Shown here: positions 47,607-58,640 of the stretch, in pieces
Numbering within the stretch: the stretch's first letter is position 1
Layout of the letters: each line of letters begins with the position of its first letter
Source: Rutidosis leptorrhynchoides
Taxonomy: Eukaryota > Streptophyta > Magnoliopsida > Asterales > Asteraceae
DNA: 64,000 nucleotides
Direction: 5' to 3'
Assembly: GCF_046630445.1 (NCBI RefSeq)
Contig: NC_092335.1
Coordinates: forward strand, 631,956,001-632,020,000
The notes under the pieces: model-generated
Told to the model about the DNA's origin: nothing
The model's database searches: none
What the model saw: only the letters and a program-made list of their open reading frames with translations
Made by a program: the position numbers and the translations under genes

Positions 47607-48840
47607 GATTAATATTATTATTAATCTTATTATTATTAATATTATTAATTAGTATTATACATAAAATACTACGACGAGGTCTTGAGCGTGTCACTTTCAA
47701 AATGGTTTTCAAGCGGGATAGAGCTAAGAAAATTATGGGTAATGTTCGGGGGTATATTTATGAATCAAACCTAGTGTTTATCATCTCCGTTACGTCTGCG
47801 TACTTTCCTACAATATTGAATCTCAATATTGATACGTTGAGATCTACGGTTATTTGGTAATCCGAGTTTCGGTCACATTTTGGTGAACGACTTTATATGC
47901 TGCTAAGGTGAGTTTCATATGATCCCTTTTACTCAATATATTTTTGGGCTGAGAATACATGCGACTGTTTATAAATACTGAAAATACTAGATTTTTTATG
48001 CGTGAGTTTCATTGCTCCCTTTTTAATTGCTTTTGCAATCTATATTTTTGGGCTGAGAATACATGCACTTTATTTTAAACGCAATGGGTACAAGTACAAA
48101 CTAAATTCTACGCTGAGTTTAAACCGAAAATCCCTTAGCTTTGGTAACTAGTAACTTCCAGTACATAGGATATGGACTGGTGGATGCGAATAACAGTATA
48201 TGGATCCATAGGGCTTGACATCCCCGTCCGAGTTAGAGCGCTAGCCTTTTAACGGACGTGTGTTATTTGAGTTTAGGACACGTTGGTTTGCGTGTATTAA
48301 AACGAATGGGGTATTTATCATTATAACGTTAAAGCTTAGTTACCAGGGTGCTCTGTTATGTAGAATCTATTGATAAATGTTTCTGGATGAAACAACTGAA
48401 ATCTTGTGATCCACTTTTATATACAGATTATGCGAAACACTAAAACTATGAACTCACCAACCTTTGTGTTGACACTTGTTAGCATGTTTATTCTCAGGTT
48501 CCCTAGAAGTCTTCCGCTGTTTGCTTACATGTTATACAAGCTATGTGCATGGAGTCTTGCATGCTTTATTCAAGAAAATGTTGCATTCACAAAATCATCA
48601 CCATGTATCTTATTTTGACTGCATTGTCAACGGAAGTACTATTGTAAACTATTAATTACGGTGATTGTCTATATGTAGAAATCATCAGATGTCGAAAACC
48701 TTTGATTTAAATATTCATTGATGGTGTGCCTTTTCAAAAGAATGCAATGTTTACAAAACGTATCATATAGAGGTCAAATACCTCGCAATGAAATCGATGA
48801 ATGATGTGTTCGTCCATATGGATTTGGAGCGATCGTCACA
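46449..48840 (+). repeat. 3' LTR of element A
   Basis: 2,392 bp, matching 39075-41481 throughout, including the palindrome pair, TATA box, ATT microsatellite (about 47531-47606) and both GAGAATACATGC islands. The length difference lies mainly in the ATT microsatellite. Confidence 0.9.
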
Positions 48841-50500
48841 CTTCATCACCTATATCGTGATGATCGGTTTCTGGTGGTGGATCATCGAATTCATCTTCAT
48901 CGTCGTCAGAGTCTTTGTCGGTTTCTTCTATTTCATAATCACCATCATAATTGTTGTTGGATTCGGAATTGTCATCATTGGGTTATATTTCATCCATTTC
49001 AATTTCCACCAGGCTTTGAACATCTTCAATTACTTGGACATAAAAAATACCATCTTTAGTTCTAACTTGGACAATAGTATTGATCAGTTTGTTCCCCATT
49101 AACTTTACCAAGACTTTTCCAGCAACAAGGTTCTGGTTTCCATTGAAACTGCAATTATGTGTGTCGATTATGGTCCCATACCAGCTTGCAATTTTTTTAA
49201 AATTGTTTTCTGACCAACATGAAATAGGTACACCCCCTATTGTTAGCCACGATAACCTTGCCGATTGGAAACACTTGTCCTCTACTCTTCTAATGTTTCT
49301 GAGCCATTGATGTAAGATATGTTGATTATCGTTCATGATGTTAACAATTGTGTCCTCATCTTCGAAGGTAAGGCATAATTCAAGACCCCCTAAATATTTA
49401 ATATTGAATTTTGAAAGACCTTCTGCGGAGCAAAGTGTTGGGAAGTCTTCGATTAGGTCAATATTGATTATCTCACCAATTATAGCTTTACTCAAAATTT
49501 TCTTATTTGATTCATCTTCTTCCATCGAAATTTGAGGGGTTTAAGGCTTGGGTGGTCGGCTGGGATGGTGTTGTTTGGAAGGTCACGTTGAGTGTTAGAG
49601 TTGTTTTGCTCCTTAGAGGTAGAAGGTTGTTTTGGTGGGGGTTCATTTGTTTTATGTGTCGATTTGGGTCTGTAAAACTTTTGAGGCTGAGGTGTTTTGG
49701 TAAGTATGTGGGTTCTGGTGGTTGTTGTTTGTTGGAAAGCAAGAGGGGGGTTGTTGAGTTGATTTGGAGGGTGTGAATTGTGTTTCGAAGGGTTTGAATT
49801 TTGGTGATCGGGTTTTGAGTAGTTCAAATTCTATTTTGGATTTCTTTCATGAGCTTTATAGGCCCTAAGCCAGTTACCATCCAAATAAATTGTGTTCAAT
49901 CTCTTGAGCAGGTAATCGAAATCAGGGATATTATCAAAACGAACAAAACCAAATTGTTTCCCATTCCTTAATTTTTTACCAAAAGGAATATAGACATCAG
50001 AAACCTTACCGTACCTTTTGAAAAACGTCCTGAGATCCAATTTGTTTCAGTGTTCGGGGTTAAAGAACATGACTGAAGATGAGTTTACCGGTTGTGTTGA
50101 GAAGGGATTATTTCCGATAGGAATGTTATTTGGGAAGGATACGAAAGGTCGTCGGTTATTTTTCGGTGAAGGTGATCGGTTTGGATTGTAGGAGGGATTA
50201 CCGTATTTTCTGATTATATCTCTGAGAATGAAATTGTTTTTTGTTTGTTTTCTCTCAGCACTAAACCATCCATCGCTGATGGGTATGTTGAAATTAGGTT
50301 TGACAGTTTTAGGCTTGTGAGGGTTTGGGGTGAAAGGTGAAGTAGGAAAAGAAAACATGATTGAATTGATTAATAGAAGATTGAATTGATTAACAGAAGA
50401 CTGAATTGAATTAAATGTTACCAGAGAATTTAGTCAGAGAGGTTACCGGAAAAGGAGAAAGGAGAGAGCATCGAAGCGTCTTTAAGGTTTAAAAAAATAC

Positions 50501-52448
50501 AGATTATTATTATTAATTACTCGTATTAATTCAATAAAGTGAGGGTGGTATGGTCGAGTTGGTTATAAAATGATCCAGTTTGCTTCCACTCAAACACACA
50601 CCTTCATATATCTGTATATTACTTCGTAGAATTGTTATTATTAAGTTACAAATAATAATATACTACGACGAGTTCATGAGCGGATTATTTCAAAAATAGA
50701 TTTTTATGAGCGGGAAAGAGCTAAGGAAATTATGGGTTATAGCTATGGAGGTGATGGGTATGATCCATGGGTATGCTCGTGAGGTTAATTTAGTGTTTAT
50801 CATCTTCGTTGCATCTGCGTACCCTTCCTGCAATATTGAATCTCAATATTGATACGTAAGCACTCGTAATTTAATTTTTACATATTAATAGTGTATCCCT
50901 GACTAGTGCTGAAGTATATAGGGTTATGCATGCTAGTATTTTTGACTTTGTCGATAGATAGGATATGTTGAATCCTGAATTAGTTACATATGCGATTGAG
51001 ATAAGGTATAAGATATGCATGTCATTGGAAAGCTAGCGAAAAATTAAGAACTTTTCATTTAGATATCGAATGGTTTCGATGAATGGATTAGAAGTTATAG
51101 CCAACTGAATATGATATAAAACAAAATAAATCATTCAATTATTTTGAAATCTAACTAAAAAGGCGTTCATAGTGTATTTGACTTTAAATATATTTTTCGC
51201 ATTATATAATTTATGACTTTAAGTTATCTTTTAAACACGTTCAGGATAGAAAGATGTACAGTCCGAGTCCTACACAGCAAATTTGTTGATGACTTACTTG
51301 ATATATGGATGGAGTTTTATCACTATTATTATTATTAAAAGCATCATTAATATTAAAACTATCATTCTTATTAAAATTATCATTTTTAATAGAAACATTA
51401 TTGTTATTATAAAATATCACTATTATTATCATTTTAGAATTATTACTAGTCTCGAGCATTAAGATTGTGATACACTATGACTTGACCTAAATTGTTAGAC
51501 AGATATTGACCAACGTATAAATATATACTTAATTTAGGTTCGTGAATCCGAGGCCAACCCTACACTTGTTCAATGACGTCATATGTATTATCACTACGAA
51601 ATACAGTATTGTGAGTTTCATTTGCTCCCTTTTTAAATGCTTTTGCAATATATATTTTTGGGACTGAGAATACATGCGCTGATTTTATAAATGATTTACG
51701 AAATAGACACAAGTGATCAAAAACTACATTATATGGTTGGATTATTAACCGAATATCGCCCTTCAAGTCTGGTAACCTAAGAATTTAGGGAAATGGCCCC
51801 TGATTGACGCGAATCCTAAAGATAGATCTATGGACCTTGACAAGTCCCATTCGGGGTACGAATGCTTTAGTACTTCGAGATTATTATACAGACGAGAGGT
51901 TATGTTTTGGGGATATTCTATGCATAAGTTAACGTCGGTTACCAGGTGTTCAATCCATATGAATGATTTTTATTTCTATGCAGTTTGCGAAATGCCTGAT
52001 ATGAGAATGATGTTTATGAAATATGAAAATCTTGTGGTCTATTAAAATGATGGAAATGATTATTTATGTTAAACTAATGAACTCACCAACCTTTTGGTTG
52101 ACACTTGAAAGCATGTTTATTCTCAGGTATGAAAGAAATCTTCCGCTGTGCAATTGCTCATTTTAAAGATATTACTTGGAGTCATTCATGACATATTTCA
52201 AAAGACGTTGCATTCGAGTCGTTGAGTTCATCAAGATTATTATTAAGTCAATTATAGTTAGATATATTATAAAATAGTATGCATGCCGTCAACTTTCGAT
52301 GTAATGAATGATTGTCTTTTAAAAAACGAATGCAATGTTTGTAAAATGTATCATATAGAGGTCAAGTACCTCGCGATGTAATCAACTGTTGTGAATCGTT
52401 TATAATCGATATGGACTTTGTCCGGATAGATTAGGATGGGTCCCTTCA
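50501..52448 (+). repeat. right-hand part of the split 5' LTR of element D
   Basis: Resumes after the LINE with the TACTACGACGAG...GAGCGG block (about 50660) also seen in the LTRs of A at about 40308, then carries the GAGAATACATGC (about 51664) and CTCACCAACC (about 52082) islands and the terminal GAGGTCAAGTACCTCGC word (about 52360). It ends CCCTTCA at 52448. Confidence 0.7.
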
Positions 52449-52790
52449 GTTGGTATCAGAGTGGTGGTCTTAGCGAACCAGGTCTTGCATTAGTGTGTTT
52501 AACTGATATCGTTAGGATGCATTAGTGAGTCTGGACTTCGACCGTGTCTGCATGTCAAAAGTTTTACTGATCAGTTTTGTCGGAAATCATCTGCTTATCA
52601 TCCTTAGAAAATTACCTGCTTATCATTATTAGTCTAGACACGTCTTGCTACATTAATTGCATGAGTAGTGTATAGACAAAATTCATATCTTAGCGTATCT
52701 GCTAAATCATATCTTATCGTATCTGTTACTTTAAACTTTGCCTGACATATCCCGCAAATTTCTCCGTAATCCATGAAATCTTTTAATCTA

Positions 52791-52824
<34 letters not shown>

Positions 52825-52906
52825 TATCCTATGTAAATAGAATACCACCCGATAGCCGGAAAATCATTTTATATCAAAAAAAAAAACCTTTATCCAATCG
52901 TACGAA

Positions 52907-53518
52907 ATGGAATTTGTCATCAGTTCAAGTCCCTCGGATTCCGAAATGGAATCCCACCCAAGCTCCGAAAGCAGTGTGACCGGAATGGATCAACCAATCA
53001 GTCATCATCTATTCTGGAAGAATTGGGGATGGGTTTGTAGCCTCCTCAATCATTGGAGACAAGAAGAAGGCGATCCTTTCCATCCACCTCATTGCCCTCT
53101 TGACGAAGAACCTGAAGCACTTACCGGCGAACCTGTCCAAAACACCATTTTCTCTCTCATTTCCAGGGTATCTCGTCACGATTATATACTATACCAAATT
53201 CTAGATCATATTTATCCGCTCGTCTGAACCGACAATCACCCCGGTATAATAGAAGAAGTCAACGAGCTTCACGCTCGGGTAGTGGCTTTGGAGAATATGG
53301 TGCAAAGGTTACAAACACCAGCAGCAGCACCAGCAGCATAACCAGTATCACCACCACCAACGCCAACAGTACCATTACCACCACCAACAACAACCGCATC
53401 GCAAACCTCAACTTCACAATCTGTCACACGAACATCAACGTCATACGCACCATAGATACCAAGGAGTACCAACAACAATGAACGATGAAGTATTAATTCA
53501 TAACTTCATTGAATAAAT
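52907..53518 (+). pseudogene. gag-like ORF of element D (fossil)
   Basis: Homologous to the ORF of element A: shares VTGMDQPISHHLFW, NWGWVCSLLNHWRQEEGDPF and HCPLDEEPEALTGEPV, then the same coiled-coil and Pro/Thr-rich tail in DNA. The copy is broken at least once. The solo LTR 53519-55882 inserted just after it. Confidence 0.6.
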
Positions 53519-54418
53519 TGTGATGACCCGGAAATTTTTGACCAAATTTAAACTTAATCTTTGTATGATTAACATTTTCGACACGATAAGCAAAGTCTGT
53601 AAAACTGAATCTCAAAATTTTTGAACTACTTTTATATATTTAAATACCCTTCGGTTATTTTCGACGATTCGCGAACAATTATATGTAAATAGATACATAT
53701 ATACTATAACTTGAAAAGGTAACAATGTATTAATTATTTGATACCGTACATTAAATTTATTGGTTTAAATATCTATTTGAATATATATGATAAGTTGAAA
53801 TATTTATTATTAAAATTTATTTATAAATAACTTCCAATGTGTATTTAAAAACTGATTTATGTATACATATATATAATTTCAAGTTATTTAGTAAACGATA
53901 GTAACATTTTCAAATTGCTACAGTACCCAAAATGCTACAGTGTTTTCGAAAATCACTATTTGCTACAGTGAAATTGACTTTGCTACAGTGAATTGCTACA
54001 GTAAAAATTGACTTTGCTACAGTAACTTTGCTACAGTAAACACTATTTTAAAATGTATTTCAAAAAAATAGTGAGACGATGATTTATAGAAGTAAATGAC
54101 CAAAACACTCAAATGTATAAGTTATATTTTGAGAGGTATAATTTAGGGATAATCTAAGTCTATATTTTGACAAGTGTACGTGTTACAAAATGTAAAATGC
54201 TAGTTTTCTAAGCGTACGAAAATGCGTTTGAAAATCCGGAACCGGGACCCGAGTCAAGAAGAAACGCCCGACGCAACGGACCAAAAATATCTAGTCTACT
54301 ATGCACAAGAATAAAATATAATATATAAATAATTATATTAATTATTTATATATTTATATTTATTTTATATTATGTCGACAAGCTAGGAGCCAAAATAATG
54401 TGAGCTGTCCCTGGTCCT

Positions 54419-54494
54419 CATGCGAGTCGCATGGCCAGAAGGCCATTTCCATGCGAGTCGCATGACTCCAGATTTCAGGCCAGGTTCTATAAAT
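54419..54494 (+). promoter_or_regulatory. variant palindrome pair plus TATA box
   Basis: CATGCGAGTCGCATG at 54419-54433 and again at 54450-54464, followed by TATAAAT at 54488-54494. The centre differs from the GCGATCGC form, but both copies of the pair changed the same way. Confidence 0.55.
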
Positions 54495-54555
54495 TGCAAC
54501 ATTTTCTGCCGAGTAAAGAAAGAGAAAAAAAAACACACATACATATATTACTCCG

Positions 54556-54557
<2 letters not shown>

Positions 54558-54626
<69 letters not shown>

Positions 54627-54627
54627 G
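54558..54627. repeat. (ATT)n microsatellite in LTR
   Basis: About 70 bp of ATT repeat downstream of the TATA box, at the same place as the ATT tracts of element A's LTRs (about 40155-40248 and 47531-47606). Confidence 0.9.
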
Positions 54628-55882
54628 TTATTATTAAGATTAATATTATTATTAATCTTATTATTATTATTAGTAGTATTAATATTATACATAAAATACT
54701 ACGACGAGGTCGTGAGCGTGTCACTTTCAAAACGAGTTTCCGAGCGAGCTAGAGCTAAGGAAAATATGGGTTATTACCAAGGAGGTTATGGGTAATGTTC
54801 GGGGGTATTTTTGTGAAGCAAACCTCGTGTTTATCATCTCCGATGCGTCTACGTGCTTTCCTACAATATTGTATATCAATATTAAACAGTGAGTTTCATA
54901 AGATCCCTTTTACTCTCTACATTTTTGGGCTGAGAATACATGCAAATGCTTTATTAACCGATATACAATATTTATATGCGTGAGTTTCATTTGCTCCCTT
55001 TTTAATTGCTTTTGCAATATATATTTTTGGGCTGAGAATACATGCACTTTATTTTAAACGCAATGGATACAAGTACATACTAAATTCTACACTGAGTTTG
55101 AACCGAAAATCCCTTAGCTTTGGTAACTAGTAACTGCCAGTTATAAGAACTGGTGGGCGCGAGTAGTAGTATATGGATCCATAGGGCTTGATATCCCCGT
55201 CCGAGCTAGAGCGCTAGCCTTTTAACGGACGTATGCTATTTGAGAAGCGTACACGTTGGTTTGCGTGTATTATTAAGATGATTATACAAAGGGTACAAAT
55301 TATATAAACGTTAAAGTTTAGTTACCAGGGTGCTCAATTTTGTAGAACCGATTGATAAACGTTTCGGATGAAACAACTGAAATCTTGTGATCCACCTTTT
55401 ATGTAAAACCTATTGATAAACGTTTTGAATAAAACAACTGAACTTTTGTAATCCACATTGATATACGGATTATGTGTAATATTAAAACTATGAACTCACC
55501 AACCTTTGTGTTGACACTTGAAGCATGTTTATTCTCAGGTTTCTAGAAGTCTTCCGCTGTTTGCTTATATGTTAGACAAGCTATGTGCATGGAGTCATAC
55601 ATGGCATATTTTTCAAGGAAACGTTGCATTCACCAAATCATCACCATGTATCTTATTTTGACTGTACTGTCAACGGAAGTACTATTGTAAACTATTATTT
55701 ACAGTGATTGTCTATATGTAGAAATCATCAGATGTTGAAAACCTTTGATTTAAATATTCATTTATGGTGTGCCTTTTCAAAAGAATGCAATGTTTACAAA
55801 ACGTATCATATAGAGGTCAAATACCTCGCAATGAAATCAATGAATGACGTATTGTCCATATGGATTTGGAGCGATCGTCACA

Positions 55883-58640
55883 TAAATATTCTGCGAAGAA
55901 TATGTGGTTTCTAAAAGTTTTAGAGATTACTTATTCTAGCTCAAACCTAAAAGCAAATGAGATTAATATCATGTTAACTCATTAAATCCATGATTACATC
56001 TGAAGAAAATATATATGTATATATATTTTTTCATAACGATTGTAATTAAAAAATTCTTTTGTACAAACTGTTAATGATGAAAATATTTTAACGGGTAGGT
56101 AATACTCGAGGAATATTTAGATTTACATCAATAAGTTACACTGTACATTCTTCAAATCAGATTCAATAGTCATTTACTATCCTACTTACATCCACCGATA
56201 TACAAATCCGTTCACCATGGAATAACCATATTCATCCAATTTCATATTGGGATTTTGATTTATCAGAATCCAACAAGTGGCATAATGAAGAAAACATTTG
56301 ACAAAATAAAATTTGTTAGAAACAAACAAATTAACTATGAGAAATTTTGTTAAGAATCCACGCTAACTGTTCCTAGCTAATTGTTCCTAGCTAACTGATT
56401 ACATTTTACTTATCGTAATTTACATTCTCGCAATTTTATTTATCGTCATTTAAATTCTGTTATTTACTTTACGCACTTTATTTATCGTCATTTATTCTCT
56501 GTTATTTATTTTACGCACTTTAAATGTCGGGACACCTATACAAGGTTTTGATATATCATATCGACGCATCTATATATATTATTTGGAAGCACCATGGACA
56601 CTCTATATGCAGTAATGATCGAGTTCTCTATACAGGGTTGAGGTTGATTCTACAATAATATATATAGTTTGAGTTGTGATCGAGTCTGAGACATGTACAC
56701 GGGTCACGATACGTATTAATTAATTCGAATATTATATATTAAACTATATATGAATTATTGAATTGCTAACTGTGGACTATCAACTGTGGACTACCAATAT
56801 TAGACAATTAAAATGAATTAAAATATTGACTATAACATATGAAACTAAACATTTCTTCAAGTTTGCCACTTGATTTCATCTTAAACCCCATTTGTATCTT
56901 GACGATTACAATCTGCGTTCAGACCTTTTATGACTCTTGAAAACACCTCAATCGATAGGATGAATCAACTGCACTTCATCTACAGAAGGAAAGATTTATG
57001 CATATAGTTATGCACCTGAGAAACTCTCGGCAACTGAGTAAAAGTTTAACACGTAGCCGCGACAGATCCTTTGGCATTTATTAGCAAAAATAACTTTACG
57101 ATCCCTTTTCAAAGTAGCCAATTTTGTCACAGCTCCAGTAAGTCAACTTCGACTTTTCATTCGAAGTAGTCTTACTATAATCCTGATATATACGATTACC
57201 CTTTTGATACCGTAGAATTCTTTTATATTCCACCATATTACCAGCAGACGTACCAGCAACCTCGTTGCTTCTTGGCTTAAATCTCTCTGATAAATCATTA
57301 TATTTATTCACTAAAACCCTATCATATACTCATCCGCATCTTGTAACGAGAACTGACATACCAATTACCGGGAATCAGTAATCAGTACTTTGAAAACTCA
57401 CAGCATATCTACATCAACAGTTATATGTATGACATTTATCTCTTAGAATTATGATCTTTCATTCTGAAATTATGAAAAGCACTCAGTCACAAATCAATAC
57501 TCTGAATGTTGAAAAAGCTAAATGAAGCAGCAGAAACCGTAGATAACCGTAAACGACCTTAATCATCGGAAGTTTGATGATAAAGAATAGTATGTTGGAA
57601 AAGCTCAGAAAAGTTGGAACTGGAAAACGGATTGAACTAACCACGAAGGAGACCAAGGACAAATACAAGGACCATACCATATATTCAAAGAATCCAAGTA
57701 ATTCTGGATCCGATGAAACCTTCAACGAATATCTTGCTCCGTACTCATGTTAAAATCTTGAAGAAAAACTTTCTTCATCAACCATCGAACTTAGAAATTC
57801 CAAAATATCATCATAAATATCTTCGGCATTTCTGAGGATATCTTCATAAATATCTTCATATATATCTCTTCATACTATCTGTACTACATCATATTGGAAA
57901 CTGTTTTAGTTTCCAATATTCTGTAAAAATTTTAAGTATAAATTATGAATGAATTCTGGAGAAGTGTTGGGAATTGAAGCATGAGTTAGTATAATATAAT
58001 GACACTTGATCAACGTGATTATATTACAGTAAGTCATGTTGAGTTTCTAATGGGACGTGATGATTCACAGATCATAACGTCATCATGTGCCATGTTACAT
58101 AACTCTTTCATTCTACTTAACTCCTGAACAAATCAAGAAAATGTATTCTTGATGGTTCTATCTTCCGTGATGTTGATAAATTTGAAAATCAAATCGTGCT
58201 ATCACGTTCCTTCCGGCTTAGAACATTATAATAATTCGAAACTCTATATCTACAAATTCTAGACCACTATTCGCTTGACTGGAAGTTGGGAAGATAAAAC
58301 AAAAGCATAGAGATTTGAAATATAAGGGAGAATATAAAGCCCGATAACAACACATAAATTACAAACCGTGTATATCAATGTTTATCGCAATATAAAGACA
58401 CGGGAGAATTAAAAACATCACAATCCCAAGGGCGAAGTAGAAGAAAGCAGATTCCTCTGATGGAAGTTGGAAAAGGAGAATGATTGTTGCGATATTAAGG
58501 AGGAGGACAAGGATCAGAACTGGATTAAGCTTTTTTAGAATCTTTTGGATGTATGAAACAAGAAGGAAAGTATAGGAATGGTGAGAATAATGGAACGGAA
58601 GAGTTTAATTTATAAGGAAAATATCAGACAGAGCAATTGA
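55883..58640 (+). other. non-coding internal region of element D
   Basis: Similar to 44009-46140 of element A with no pol coding. Relative to A it has about 700 bp extra (about 56345-57060), made of a piece resembling the Athila-like LTR in reverse (TTTACGCACTTTATTTATCG words, about 56390-56520) and a piece resembling the 9260-12717 solo LTR (about 56530-56830 against 11470-11740). Confidence 0.6.

Larger units (their letters stand above)
39075..48840 (+). mobile_element. gypsy-type LTR element A (gag-like ORF only), inserted in the LINE
   Basis: LTRs are 39075-41481 (2,407 bp) and 46449-48840 (2,392 bp), both TGTGATGACC...GATCGTCACA. Flanks are CTTCG (39070-39074) and CTTCA (48841-48845), a 5-bp duplication with one CpG-type change. 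The primer site TGGTATCAGAGC is at 41484-41495, and GGGACGAAATTT plus ACGGGTAGGTAC precedes the 3' LTR. The internal region, less the inserted solo LTR, is about 3.4 kb and encodes one gag-like ORF; no protease, reverse transcriptase or integrase was found. The LTRs look about 97-99% identical by eye, so it is young within this nest. A large non-autonomous (LARD/TR-GAG-like) element, probably mobilised by a chromovirus relative. Confidence 0.82.
38237..50358 (-). pseudogene. LINE ORF1 with RRM domain, split by gypsy-type element A
   Basis: The N-terminal part is at 50358-48841 and the C-terminal part at 39074-38237, interrupted by the 39075-48840 insertion; together about 785 codons. 50040-49831 encodes an RRM with DLRTFFKRYGKVSDVYIP and the RNP1 box NGKQFGFVRF. 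A Pro/Thr/Asn-rich linker follows (49827-49492), then a DUF4283-like block with RLSWLTIGGVPISCWSENNF (49525-48983), and an acidic stretch. The C-terminal part has a basic patch (KNKKRKLSSKC) and ends at TAA 38237-38239, 55 bp before the ORF2 start. Lesions: in-frame stops near 50047, 49828 and 48983 and a frame change near 49530. RRM-bearing ORF1s mark plant L1 elements and bind RNA. Confidence 0.82.
33966..50500 (-). mobile_element. L1-type LINE, interrupted by gypsy-type element A
   Basis: Minus-strand non-LTR retrotransposon. The 3' end is a short A-tail (T-run at 33967-33977 on the plus strand). ORF2 is at 38182-34352, ORF1 starts at 50358, and a short 5'UTR reaches about 50500. Removing element A (39075-48840) leaves about 6.8 kb, a full-length plant L1. 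The flanks AGATTAATTATTATTATT (left) and AGATTATTATTATTAATT (right) are similar and may be a target duplication blurred by simple repeat. Having its 5' end present and only a handful of lesions suggests a moderately recent insertion into the LTR of element D. Confidence 0.85.
53519..55882 (+). mobile_element. solo LTR (2,364 bp) inserted in element D
   Basis: TGTGATGACCCGG...GATCGTCACA, flanked by TAAAT at 53514-53518 and 55883-55887. It is close to the LTR of element A along most of its length but carries CTACAGT repeats (about 53914-54047) and a variant palindrome pair, so it is a sister subfamily. Confidence 0.88.
32430..58640 (+). mobile_element. gypsy-type LTR element D (outermost host of the nest)
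   Basis: The 5' LTR starts TGTGATGACCCGGG at 32430 and ends CCCTTCA at 52448, but is split by the LINE (about 33966-50500); without it the LTR is about 3.5 kb. A tRNA-Met type primer site TGGTATCAGAG (52451-52461) follows, then a gag-like ORF at 52907, the inserted solo LTR 53519-55882, and 55883-58640, non-coding sequence similar to the internal region of element A. At 58640 the similarity to A stops at the Athila-like insertion; the 3' part and 3' LTR must lie beyond the window. No pol coding was seen. It is a fossil, older than everything nested in it. Confidence 0.72.
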
